Source of the DNA: Phycisphaerae bacterium
Lineage (GTDB): Bacteria > Planctomycetota > Phycisphaerae > UBA1845
Assembly: GCA_021604825.1 (NCBI GenBank)
Contig: BQJS01000190.1
Coordinates: forward strand, 1 to 9,277
Direction: 5' to 3'
DNA: 9,277 bases
Shown here in pieces: positions 1 through 5,791 of the stretch. Within the stretch, counting starts at the first letter, position 1. Each line of letters begins with the position of its first letter. The translations under genes and the position numbers were made by a program. Under the pieces are notes generated by a model that ran no database searches, was not told the DNA's origin, and was given only the letters and a program-made list of their open reading frames with translations.

Positions 1-1
1 C

Positions 2-1078
2 GAACAACTCACCGCGTTTCATGCGGAGATTTTCTTGAACCGTCGCAAGCAGGTCAGCGGATTCCCAAAACGCCTGCTCGGTACGCGGATCAATCCGAAC
101 TCGACCGACCCCAGCGTCCGCGAGTTGATCCCCACCAGTTGCGATTACATTTCGATTCCATTCTCGTGGCGTGAGATCGAACCGCGCGAGAAGGAACTCA
201 ACTGGCAAGCCACCGACGATTGGATCGACTGGGCCAGCCGCCATCACATCCCGGTGCGCGGCAGCGGTCTGGTGTCATTCACCAAAGCCAACGTGCCCGA
301 TTGGTTGTACATTTGGGAACACGATTTTGAGGCCATCCGCGACTTGGTGTACGAACACCTGACCCGAGTGATCAAGCGCTACGGGCAATACGTTTCGGTC
401 TGGGATGTGATCTCGGGCATCCACGCGTCCAACTGCTTCCAGTTCAACTTCGAGCAGCTGATGGAACTAACGCGGATGGCCGTCTCCGTCGCCAAACAAA
501 CCGCACCACGAAGCCTGGCCGTCATCGATATCGTCATGCCATGGGGCGAGTATTACGCCACCAACCAACGGACCATCCCGCCCATGCTCTACGCAGAGAT
601 GGTCATGCAGAATGGCCTGAATTTCGATGCGTTCGGCGTGCAGTGCTGTTTGGGCGTTGGCTCAGAAGGCCGCTACGTTCGCGACATTTTTTCGATTTCG
701 TCGATGCTCGATCGATTCGCCAATTTCGGGAAACCGGTTCACGTCACGGGCATTCAAGTACCGTCGAGTTCAGAAGCTGGCACCAACGACGCTTGGGAAG
801 GCAAAGTCGCTGCGTCGGCTGGCGGTGCGTGGCATCGCGATTGGTCGCCCGAATTACAACGGGCGTGGATGCGCCGCGTTTATCACATCGCCCTGAGCAA
901 ACCCTACATCGAATCGCTAACGTGGCAGGATTTCAGCGAAGACAGCCACCACTTCCTGCCCCATGCCGGATTGGTCGGTGCCGACGGCAAACCCAAACCC
1001 GCATACGAAGAACTCGTCGAAATCAAACGCGACCTGGGAACCGATGCCGAAGGCGAACCGACCACATCAGCCAGCTAA
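2..1078 (+). CDS. GH10-like (xylanase-fold) protein, catalytically degenerate, 5' partial
   Basis: The frame is open to the left edge, so the true start lies outside the window. A TTG at 35 is only an internal Leu codon. The fold is recognisable as glycoside hydrolase family 10. SWREIEP (176-196) sits where GH10 has its MKWxxxEP strand, VRGSGLVSF (257-283) where it has RGHTLVWH, WDVISG (401-418) where it has WDVVNE, and VTGIQVP (743-763) where it has ITELDVP. The C-terminal DGKPKPAYEEL (986-1018) is the usual GH10 ending. Both catalytic Glu positions are Gly here (codons 416-418 and 749-751), and the substrate-binding His of HTLVWH is also gone, so xylanase activity is not expected. From memory, planctomycetes carry a conserved family of this type, usually annotated as endo-1,4-beta-xylanase, with an N-terminal domain that would lie upstream of this window. 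Its role could be carbohydrate binding, but that is inference. The stop is TAA at 1076-1078. Confidence 0.85.
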   Translation, partial: EQLTAFHAEIFLNRRKQVSGFPKRLLGTRINPNSTDPSVRELIPTSCDYISIPFSWREIEPREKELNWQATDDWIDWASRHHIPVRGSGLVSFTKANVPDWLYIWEHDFEAIRDLVYEHLTRVIKRYGQYVSVWDVISGIHASNCFQFNFEQLMELTRMAVSVAKQTAPRSLAVIDIVMPWGEYYATNQRTIPPMLYAEMVMQNGLNFDAFGVQCCLGVGSEGRYVRDIFSISSMLDRFANFGKPVHVTGIQVPSSSEAGTNDAWEGKVAASAGGAWHRDWSPELQRAWMRRVYHIALSKPYIESLTWQDFSEDSHHFLPHAGLVGADGKPKPAYEELVEIKRDLGTDAEGEPTTSAS

Positions 1079-1115
1079 GCAATTCGTCAAGTAAGTATCA
1101 AAGCAGACACGCAAC

Positions 1116-1136
1116 GTAGGGTGGGTCATGCCCACC
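1116..1136 (+). repeat. REP-like element 1 (GTAG head plus palindrome)
   Basis: A GTAG tetranucleotide (1116-1119) is followed by an inverted repeat, GGTGGG (1120-1125) with CCCACC (1131-1136), around a 5-nt loop. Two elements with the same head and the same outer GGTG/CACC, but different inner arms, lie at 3711-3733 and 3748-3769 on the other strand. A 5' GTAG plus palindrome is the layout described for REP sequences mobilised by RAYT (TnpA-REP) transposases. No such transposase is in this window, so the assignment rests on layout alone. A GTG inside the element (1121) opens the next reading frame but is unlikely to be its real start. Confidence 0.65.
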
Positions 1137-1156
1137 AAGAACCAAACGATATCGTG

Positions 1157-1552
1157 ATGAATCTCAACCAACAATCCGAAATCCAAACCGCCAAGGGCCC
1201 TCCACCCAAAACTCTGTTCGTCCCCTTCGCGATCGCGATTCCCTTGACATGCATCTGGCTCGCCATCGCGTCAGCCCGAACCCCAATCGAGCGGACTACC
1301 GATGCCAACAACATCGCCAACGAAGTATCCGGTTTGCGCCTCAACCCAAACACCGCCACATGGTCCGACCTCGCCTTGCTACCACGCATCGGGCAGGTTA
1401 CAGCCCGGCGCATTGTCGAATATCGCGACGAATTCCGAACGAGTGATGATACCCCGGCGTTTAAGAATGCCTCAGATCTCGAACAAGTCCGAGGCATCGG
1501 CCCCATCACAGTCGCGAAGATCGCCCCCCACCTCAAGTTCGACGCGCCTTAG
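1157..1552 (+). CDS. Membrane-anchored helix-hairpin-helix (ComEA-like) protein
   Basis: This is a 131-residue protein. A short polar N-terminus is followed by one hydrophobic segment (about residues 19-39) and then by tandem helix-hairpin-helix motifs. The first (about 62-89) has the core LLPRIGQVTARRIVEYR. The second (about 106-126) has LEQVRGIGPITVAKI. The two LPxIG/VxGIG hairpins are typical of the DNA-binding domain of ComEA, the membrane-bound receptor that binds incoming DNA outside the inner membrane during transformation. The topology seen here fits that. No comEC or pilus gene is nearby, so a competence role is inferred from the domain only. I chose ATG 1157. The in-frame GTG at 1121 lies inside a REP-like repeat, and a GTG at 1154 is also possible. 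No strong ribosome binding site is visible. The gene is convergent with the next gene, with one base between the two stop codons. Confidence 0.8.
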   Translation: MNLNQQSEIQTAKGPPPKTLFVPFAIAIPLTCIWLAIASARTPIERTTDANNIANEVSGLRLNPNTATWSDLALLPRIGQVTARRIVEYRDEFRTSDDTPAFKNASDLEQVRGIGPITVAKIAPHLKFDAP

Positions 1553-1553
1553 G

Positions 1554-2171
1554 CTATCGACAGAACCCGTCGTCTCCGCAGAAGTTGACAGAGAATTGAT
1601 CTCCCATGCTTGCGGCTTGGCAGTCGAGACTGCTTTCGCACGGAATCTTGATCGCGCATGTTGAAGACGGAACCGAAGATACCATCAAGCAAACCTGGCA
1701 TTCGTTGCAATCAGAGTCGTCTGTACAGGAATCGCCCAGTCCATCCGCTGCGCCGGCAACCTCACAATCGACGGCCTGCGGTTCAACAATTTCAATCGTG
1801 CATTCAAGCGGAACGCCCAACTGTATCCCATCGCTTGCGATTTCTGTCACGACGATCACCGTAGAGCCCAACGCTTCACCTTTCACGTTGACAAAACCGG
1901 TGGATTTATCCGATTCGGCTTCTATCAGCCTTGTCTCGACCTGGGCACCGTCAAGTTCCTCGACAGTGAACGAAAAAGTGCTGTCGTTTGAGCTTAGATT
2001 GACGCGGATGTTCATGGACGAATCAAGCTCGACCGTCTCCGGACAGTCAATATCGAATACCTCTATGTCAGTGCAGGACGCAGTCAGCCACAATCCCAAG
2101 AGTCCCAAGGCGAAAACAAAGACAGACGCCATTTGCCGCAAACGGTCTGCAAAGCTCAGAGTAACATTCAT
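1554..2171 (-). CDS. Cys-rich secreted lipoprotein with Ig-like region
   Basis: This is a 205-residue product of unrecognised family. An N-terminal signal sequence has a basic stretch, a hydrophobic core (about residues 16-30) and a lipobox-like LTASC with the acylated Cys at 33. Thr at -3 is less usual, so lipidation is likely but not certain. Residues 40-130 are a beta-rich, Ser/Thr/Val-rich stretch that could form an Ig-like sandwich. Residues 136-205 hold ten cysteines in patterns such as CTDDSDCNECQVC and end in FCGDDGFCR. This resembles the short disulphide-rich modules common in myxobacterial and planctomycete surface proteins. I chose ATG 2171 because it puts the signal peptide at the N-terminus and has an AAAGGG-type ribosome binding site upstream (about 2180-2185). 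An earlier in-frame ATG at 2246 would add 25 residues ahead of the signal sequence. The gene is probably anchored to the outer membrane, and its ligand or substrate is unknown. Confidence 0.75.
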   Translation of the reverse strand: MNVTLSFADRLRQMASVFVFALGLLGLWLTASCTDIEVFDIDCPETVELDSSMNIRVNLSSNDSTFSFTVEELDGAQVETRLIEAESDKSTGFVNVKGEALGSTVIVVTEIASDGIQLGVPLECTIEIVEPQAVDCEVAGAADGLGDSCTDDSDCNECQVCLMVSSVPSSTCAIKIPCESSLDCQAASMGDQFSVNFCGDDGFCR

Positions 2172-2305
2172 TGCGCAGCCCTTTCGAATTGTATCCGTTG
2201 ACCCAAACGTGAGCGTTAGGGTAACGGCTGGCGTGCTGGCGATCAATTAGTTCTAATACTGATCTTCCCTGAACCAACACAACAGACCATCGACTCGCCA
2301 ATACT

Positions 2306-2884
2306 GTGACCGACAACAGCCGCCAACCAGATGCTTGTAAAATCGACATTGTTGAGAGCTACAAGCACTACGCACCGCCCATACGAGTTCGCGCCGTCGT
2401 TGAGCGGCTGGTCGCGCGCATGCCCGATCGATACAAGTGGGGACTTAAAACGATTGTACTCACGGATTCGGCGTCTATCTCTCGCAATGAACGCAATAGA
2501 AAAGTCAGAAGGAATGGCAAACGCTATCTGAAATCCGAATGCCTCGGCATGTACTTTCAGAAATGGAAAGGCGAGCCAGCTTGGATACGGCTGATTATTG
2601 ACAACATTCTCAAGGACTGCCCGTGGTATGTATCGAGAATTCCTATCGTCCAAGACATCGTCATTGGCCAGGTCCTCTACCACGAACTTGGCCACCATAT
2701 CCATGCGACCAGCAAACCCGAATACAAAGACAAAGAAGACGTGGCCGACCGGTGGAGCGGCAAGCTCATGGTCGCATACATGCGCAAACAGTACTGGTAC
2801 CTCACGCCGATCTTTGTAACGGTGGCACACATTATGAAGTTCTTCCGCCGGATACGTGCGAAGTTCAAGCGATACAAGACGTAA
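2306..2884 (+). CDS. Putative zinc metallopeptidase with HELGH motif
   Basis: This is a 192-residue protein that I cannot place in a named peptidase family. It carries H126-E-L-G-H130, the HExxH zinc signature, in a hydrophobic helix (IVIGQVLYHELGHHIH). Fourteen or more residues later comes KEDVADRWSGKL, whose Glu/Asp residues could supply the third zinc ligand as in gluzincin-type enzymes. After it lie a hydrophobic segment (about 162-180) and a strongly basic tail (RRIRAKFKRYK), which suggests membrane association with a cytoplasmic basic end. There is no signal peptide. The start is GTG 2306. An in-frame TGA at 2270-2272 limits the upstream extension and no ATG lies nearby. The gene looks more AT-rich by eye than the flanking genes and sits 48 nt before another gene on the same strand. 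The substrate is unknown, and peptidase activity is inferred from the motif only. Confidence 0.65.
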   Translation: MTDNSRQPDACKIDIVESYKHYAPPIRVRAVVERLVARMPDRYKWGLKTIVLTDSASISRNERNRKVRRNGKRYLKSECLGMYFQKWKGEPAWIRLIIDNILKDCPWYVSRIPIVQDIVIGQVLYHELGHHIHATSKPEYKDKEDVADRWSGKLMVAYMRKQYWYLTPIFVTVAHIMKFFRRIRAKFKRYKT

Positions 2885-2932
2885 CCGACAGTTGGCTTGC
2901 TCGAAACACTCTAGGCAAATAGCCTATTGCCC

Positions 2933-3691
2933 ATGAATGTAACACTTGAACATCGAAGTCTCACGGTTGAAGAAGTGTTTGCGTCACTAAAGCAACGCCA
3001 TGATTTGCTGATCGAGTCTGAAGAAATCGATCCATTCAAATTGACGCTTGAGACAAAGATCAAAGACTGGTTCATATTCAGCGAAGACTTTGCACGAACT
3101 TGGGTGTTCAACGCGACGTTGATCAACGATTGGTTCAACATCGATGTGCCTCTTGCCGAATGGAAGACTGTTTTGCGCCCATCAAATAACAGTACACTTG
3201 CTGACATTTGCTCGTTTGTCGCCGGCCATGCAAGGGTTACGCGTATTCCGGAGCCATGCATTCTCGGTCGCCCGTGCCGAACCGCCGGCGCGTTTCTTAT
3301 GATTCGCGAGTTGATGAGTAAGGCCGGCGTCAATACTGAAGAGTTGCGGCCAAGTTCACTCATATCGCACTATCGAACCAGCGGCCTGCCAGAAATCATT
3401 TCGAAGATTATTCAAATCAGCCCCGAACTCAGGCGTCGTACCAGTTACTGGAGCAGATCTGACTGGCTACATCGAATCGCGGGCGCAATCCTCTTTATGG
3501 CGACGATTCCTTTAGTGTTGGCTGGTATTCACGCAAATTTCCTGATCCTCGCAATAGGGTTACTCTGCTTCGCAAGTTTTCTTTATGTTTGGTGCAAATC
3601 TGAGCAATACGTGGACACGATATACTGGGTTGAGATTGAGAACGTGGAATCGTTTCGCGGACTCTGCAATTTGCTTGCCAGGACTGGTTAG
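2933..3691 (+). CDS. Hypothetical protein with two C-terminal membrane helices
   Basis: This is a 252-residue protein of unrecognised function. Residues 1-165 are soluble and mixed alpha/beta. The block from LADICSFVAGHA through ILGRPCRTAGAFLMIRELM to LRPSSLISHY (about 89-147) resembles a conserved module I have seen in uncharacterised bacterial proteins but cannot name. Two hydrophobic helices follow (about 181-199 and 203-220), then a short tail rich in aromatic and acidic residues. The layout suggests an inner-membrane protein with a large N-terminal cytoplasmic domain. I chose ATG 2933 over the in-frame TTG at 2927. A small hairpin (2912-2926) sits immediately upstream. The gene lies 48 nt after the metallopeptidase-like gene on the same strand and probably shares its transcript. 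It ends 75 nt from the stop of the convergent sigma gene, with two REP-like palindromes between. Confidence 0.7.
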   Translation: MNVTLEHRSLTVEEVFASLKQRHDLLIESEEIDPFKLTLETKIKDWFIFSEDFARTWVFNATLINDWFNIDVPLAEWKTVLRPSNNSTLADICSFVAGHARVTRIPEPCILGRPCRTAGAFLMIRELMSKAGVNTEELRPSSLISHYRTSGLPEIISKIIQISPELRRRTSYWSRSDWLHRIAGAILFMATIPLVLAGIHANFLILAIGLLCFASFLYVWCKSEQYVDTIYWVEIENVESFRGLCNLLARTG

Positions 3692-3710
3692 TGGCAATCC
3701 GAACTTAACC

Positions 3711-3733
3711 GGTGCGTCCGGGACGCACCCTAC
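3711..3733 (-). repeat. REP-like element 2
   Basis: Read on the minus strand, GTAG (3733-3730) is followed by an almost perfect palindrome, which on the plus strand is GGTGCGTCCGGGACGCACC (3711-3729): 9-bp arms around one base. It lies between the convergent ends of the two-helix membrane protein gene and the sigma gene. It is in tandem, same orientation, with element 3, which starts 37 bp away. Both are preceded by GCTCARA on the minus strand. A role as a bidirectional transcription barrier is possible, but no T-tract follows. Confidence 0.7.
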
Positions 3734-3747
3734 TTTGAGCGGTAACA

Positions 3748-3769
3748 GGTGCGGTAAACCGCACCCTAC
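3748..3769 (-). repeat. REP-like element 3, overlapping the sigma stop codon
   Basis: On the minus strand GTAG (3769-3766) is followed by the perfect inverted repeat GGTGCGGT (3748-3755) and ACCGCACC (3758-3765), with a 2-nt loop. The TAG within its GTAG head is the stop codon of the sigma factor gene. The inner arms differ from element 2 in both halves, so pairing is kept while sequence changes. Confidence 0.7.
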
Positions 3770-4743
3770 TCTGAGCTTACTTGCTTTAGCAATTCGTCCG
3801 ATTCGCTTCTTGGCATGGCAATGAACATCTTTTGAAATGATTCGCGGGTGTGTTTGTCGGCACCGCTGCCTATTGATCTTATGAAGCGCTTGCGGGCGGG
3901 TCGCTTTAATGCGGTCAATCTTCGCCAGCAACTTTCTGCCGCGCTTTCCTTTAGGAGTTGTTCGAGGGCTGGGTCGATCTCTTGATCAGGTCCGATCTCG
4001 CTCCGGCGCGCCGTCTCTTGCAATTGGCGAAACTCCAGGTCACCGGTCAGTGCGCGCCGCATTGCCGTTTGAATGCGCCGTTCGCACTGCAGCACGCGCG
4101 AGTACGATGAATTCGTGTCGCGGGCGATCTGTCTCAGCGCTGTCTTGGCGTCCTCTTCAGGTACCAGCAGTCGTTGTTGGATGATTCGTTCGATGAGTTC
4201 GCCGCGATCGGTCCGGGTGGCTTTGCGCCGCGTGACGATGCGCGTCGCAACATCGAGGGCTTGCTCGTACTTCTCGCGCAGACGATCACCAATGGTTCGC
4301 GATTCACCAGCCCCCCTCCTCTCCACCATCTCGCCCAGTCGCGGATCGATGTCCAGCGAATACACTTTTGGCGTCTCGCGTTTGGGTGCAGCGATTGGCG
4401 ATTGGCTTTGCCCGGATTCGTTGCTGCGGGCCGGTTTTCGTTTGCGCGGCACGCGAATCAACGACTCATCTCGAATCAGCGCCGCACTGACAGCCGTATG
4501 AATCCGTGGCAGCGCAAACGCCGCAAATGGAATATCCTCATCCGGGTCAAACTTTCGAGCCGACCGGATCAGACCGATACACCCCTCCTGAAACAAATCA
4601 TCGTAATCCCGATCGGATTTACCGACGGCAGTGTTTCGCACGCACCGCCGAATGTGCAGCCCCACCAACCCCATGTTCTCTTCGACCAGCCGCCGTTGCC
4701 CATCCGTTAAATGCTCAATCCCGCCCGTGCTGTTTCGTGCCAT
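3766..4743 (-). CDS. Sigma-70 family RNA polymerase sigma factor (alternative type)
   Basis: This is a 325-residue protein that directs RNA polymerase to a promoter set. Region 2 is clear at about residues 17-100: LVEENMGLVGLHIRR (2.1), DYDDLFQEGCIGLIRSARKFDP (2.1-2.2), then IPFAAFALPRIHTAVSAALIRDESLIRVPR, which corresponds to the -10-binding helix and the IRxP junction. Residues 101-180 are a polar, Arg-rich linker without an evident region 3. Region 4 (about 182-232) reads IIQQRLLVPEEDAKTALRQIARDT, then SYSRVLQCERRIQTAMRRAL. This matches the RpoH-like pattern of the IFxxRL...EIGxxFxVSxxRVRQxExR kind, but with divergent HTH residues. About 90 extra basic residues follow. ATG 4743 has a GGGGAAGG ribosome binding site 5 nt upstream. 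The stop TAG lies inside REP-like element 3. The target promoters are unknown. Confidence 0.85.
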   Translation of the reverse strand: MARNSTGGIEHLTDGQRRLVEENMGLVGLHIRRCVRNTAVGKSDRDYDDLFQEGCIGLIRSARKFDPDEDIPFAAFALPRIHTAVSAALIRDESLIRVPRKRKPARSNESGQSQSPIAAPKRETPKVYSLDIDPRLGEMVERRGAGESRTIGDRLREKYEQALDVATRIVTRRKATRTDRGELIERIIQQRLLVPEEDAKTALRQIARDTNSSYSRVLQCERRIQTAMRRALTGDLEFRQLQETARRSEIGPDQEIDPALEQLLKESAAESCWRRLTALKRPARKRFIRSIGSGADKHTRESFQKMFIAMPRSESDELLKQVSSE

Positions 4744-4895
4744 TGATGCCTTCCCCGATGCATTAAAATTCCTCGATCAACCTACCCTCGCCCGAAGGGT
4801 AAGCCACCCCGACCGAACACCTAACATATACCAAACAAAGAGTCGTTGCAACAACCGAGATTGAAGAGAATTGCAGCTTTGAGATGCGACCGACG

Positions 4896-4922
4896 GATCG
4901 CGCACAAGGGTGCCCCGCGATC
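4896..4922. repeat. Inverted repeat upstream of the sigma gene
   Basis: Perfect 7-bp arms GATCGCG (4896-4902) and CGCGATC (4916-4922) are separated by 13 nt, about 150 nt before the sigma start. It could be an operator or a leader hairpin for the sigma gene. Chance occurrence cannot be excluded. Confidence 0.4.
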
Positions 4923-4987
4923 ACAACACGACACGCAGCTTAGCGAAGCAATAGTGATATAAGAATTTATAAATGAGGCAGTTACGA

Positions 4988-5022
4988 CGGTCTTAACGTT
5001 TTTCTAACAGGCCCCAAGACCG
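4988..5022. repeat. Inverted repeat just after the fabZ-like gene
   Basis: Arms CGGTCTT (4988-4994) and AAGACCG (5016-5022) pair perfectly over 7 bp with a 21-nt loop, starting 7 nt past the stop codon of the minus-strand dehydratase gene. The position suits a transcript 3' end, but there is no T-run after the stem on that strand and the loop is long. Confidence 0.4.
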
Positions 5023-5028
5023 CATCGG

Positions 5029-5505
5029 TCAGCCAACCTGCATCCCGGCGACGATGGCTTGAAACACGATCCGCCCGTCTACGACGCCTTGCACGTCGGC
5101 TTTGACTCGTCGCGTTCGATCTTCAATCATCCGAGCGAGAAAATAAAGGCGACATGGCGGCACCACAGCGTCGCGGAATCGGCACTCCTCGACACCGCTA
5201 AAGACGATGAACTTGTCGCAACCTTCCATGTAGCGGGTCAGAAACGCGATGAGTTGGGCACTGCATTCGAGCTGAAGCACGCCAGGGAAGATGGGACGGC
5301 CCGGAACGTGCCCGCGAACCCACCAGCCATCGGGCTTACAATCGTGATAGGCAACGCCCAGCCCCTTTTCTTTGTCTGCCAACGAAACACCATCGAGAAG
5401 GGCAAACTCATGCTTGTGGGGCATGCGTTCGTAGATTTCTTCGTGGGTATAGACGTCCTCACGATCGGTAAAGAGATCGCTATCGATAATCAGCGGAGGC
5501 GGCAT
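5029..5505 (-). CDS. FabZ-like beta-hydroxyacyl-ACP dehydratase
   Basis: This is a 158-residue hotdog-fold protein of the FabZ family, which dehydrates (3R)-hydroxyacyl-ACP to trans-2-enoyl-ACP in fatty acid elongation. MPHKHEFALLDGV (about 28-40) matches FabZ LPHRYPFLLVDRV. GHVPGRPIFPGVLQLECSAQ (65-84) matches GHFPGxPxMPGVLxxEAxAQ. The catalytic His (H66) and Glu (E80) are both present, 14 residues apart as in characterised FabZ. About 25 acidic residues precede the first motif, slightly more than in E. coli FabZ. ATG 5505 is the only plausible start, because an upstream in-frame TGA (5605-5607) is followed by no other start codon. The ribosome binding site is weak. No other fab or lpx gene is adjacent, so it may be a paralogue for a specialised lipid rather than the housekeeping FabZ. 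This is inference. Confidence 0.85.
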   Translation of the reverse strand: MPPPLIIDSDLFTDREDVYTHEEIYERMPHKHEFALLDGVSLADKEKGLGVAYHDCKPDGWWVRGHVPGRPIFPGVLQLECSAQLIAFLTRYMEGCDKFIVFSGVEECRFRDAVVPPCRLYFLARMIEDRTRRVKADVQGVVDGRIVFQAIVAGMQVG

Positions 5506-5790
5506 GAATTCAGTGCTTCTTTGAGCCCCGTGACGTTTTTGCCATCCTGGGGCGGGTTCAATTGGACAAACGACTCGCCTTGCACTGCAAAGCGAGCAAC
5601 AGAATCACCTAACTCTCAAGCCCGTAAATGAGTCGCGAAATGACAATTCCGAGGCAGCTGAATCAGATCACAATCTGCGCAACCAAGCCACCCACGCAGT
5701 CCGCGTGCCGCAATCACGATATCTCAACGAATCACGGCAGAGTACCTGCATGCAGCCTGGGCCACTCACAAATGACCCGCTCACAAATGA
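5506..5790. other. Intergenic region between the histone-like and fabZ-like genes
   Basis: I find no supported gene in these 285 nt. They contain the leader hairpin at 5574-5596, a 10-bp palindrome CTGCATGCAG (5746-5755) and a 12-bp direct repeat adjoining the histone-like stop. Promoter elements for the dehydratase gene should lie here, but I cannot identify them with confidence. Confidence 0.5.
5574..5596 (-). promoter_or_regulatory. Strong hairpin in the fabZ-like leader
   Basis: On the minus strand CTCGCTTTGC (5596-5587) pairs with GCAAGGCGAG (5583-5574) across a 3-nt loop. All ten pairs form in the minus-strand RNA, one as a G-U wobble, whereas the plus-strand RNA would have a C-A mismatch. 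It lies about 70-90 nt upstream of the dehydratase start and about 195 nt after the histone-like gene. No T-tract follows, so an RNA leader structure or processing site is as likely as a terminator. Confidence 0.5.
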
Positions 5791-5791
5791 C
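5765..5791. repeat. 12-bp direct repeat at the histone-like 3' end
   Basis: CTCACAAATGAC occurs twice, at 5765-5776 and 5780-5791, separated by 3 nt. The second copy ends on the last base of the histone-like stop codon. It is probably a small slippage or duplication event. Confidence 0.6.

Larger units (their letters stand above)
4744..5028. other. Intergenic region upstream of the sigma gene
   Basis: These 285 nt carry no supported gene. They hold the sigma ribosome binding site next to 4743, an inverted repeat GATCGCG/CGCGATC (4896-4902 and 4916-4922), an AT-rich stretch (about 4951-4974) and GCAGTTACG (4978-4986), which recurs upstream of the histone-like gene. A long-loop inverted repeat, CGGTCTT/AAGACCG (4988-4994 and 5016-5022), lies just after the fabZ-like stop. 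It has no T-tract on the minus strand, so I do not call it a terminator. Confidence 0.6.

Noticed and set aside
1121..1156. GTG at 1121 as the start of the HhH protein
   Set aside because: It lies within a REP-like palindrome and lacks a ribosome binding site, and ATG 1157 gives a normal N-terminus before the membrane helix.
1606..2250. Long plus-strand open frame opposite the Cys-rich lipoprotein
   Set aside because: Its product is Ser/Thr/Pro-rich low complexity without motifs, while the minus strand shows a signal sequence, lipobox and ordered cysteines.
2243..2830. Minus-strand open frame opposite the HELGH gene
   Set aside because: No recognisable domain. The plus strand carries HELGHH with an acidic follow-up segment and better protein-like composition.
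3711..3769. CRISPR-like tandem repeats
   Set aside because: There are only two short palindromic units with different arms and no spacer-like pattern. A REP-like element fits better.
4988..5022. Rho-independent terminator for the fabZ-like gene
   Set aside because: The stem is 7 bp with a 21-nt loop and has no T-tract after it on the minus strand.
5059..5631. Plus-strand open frame opposite the fabZ-like gene
   Set aside because: The minus strand has the complete FabZ active site, so the plus frame is a shadow.
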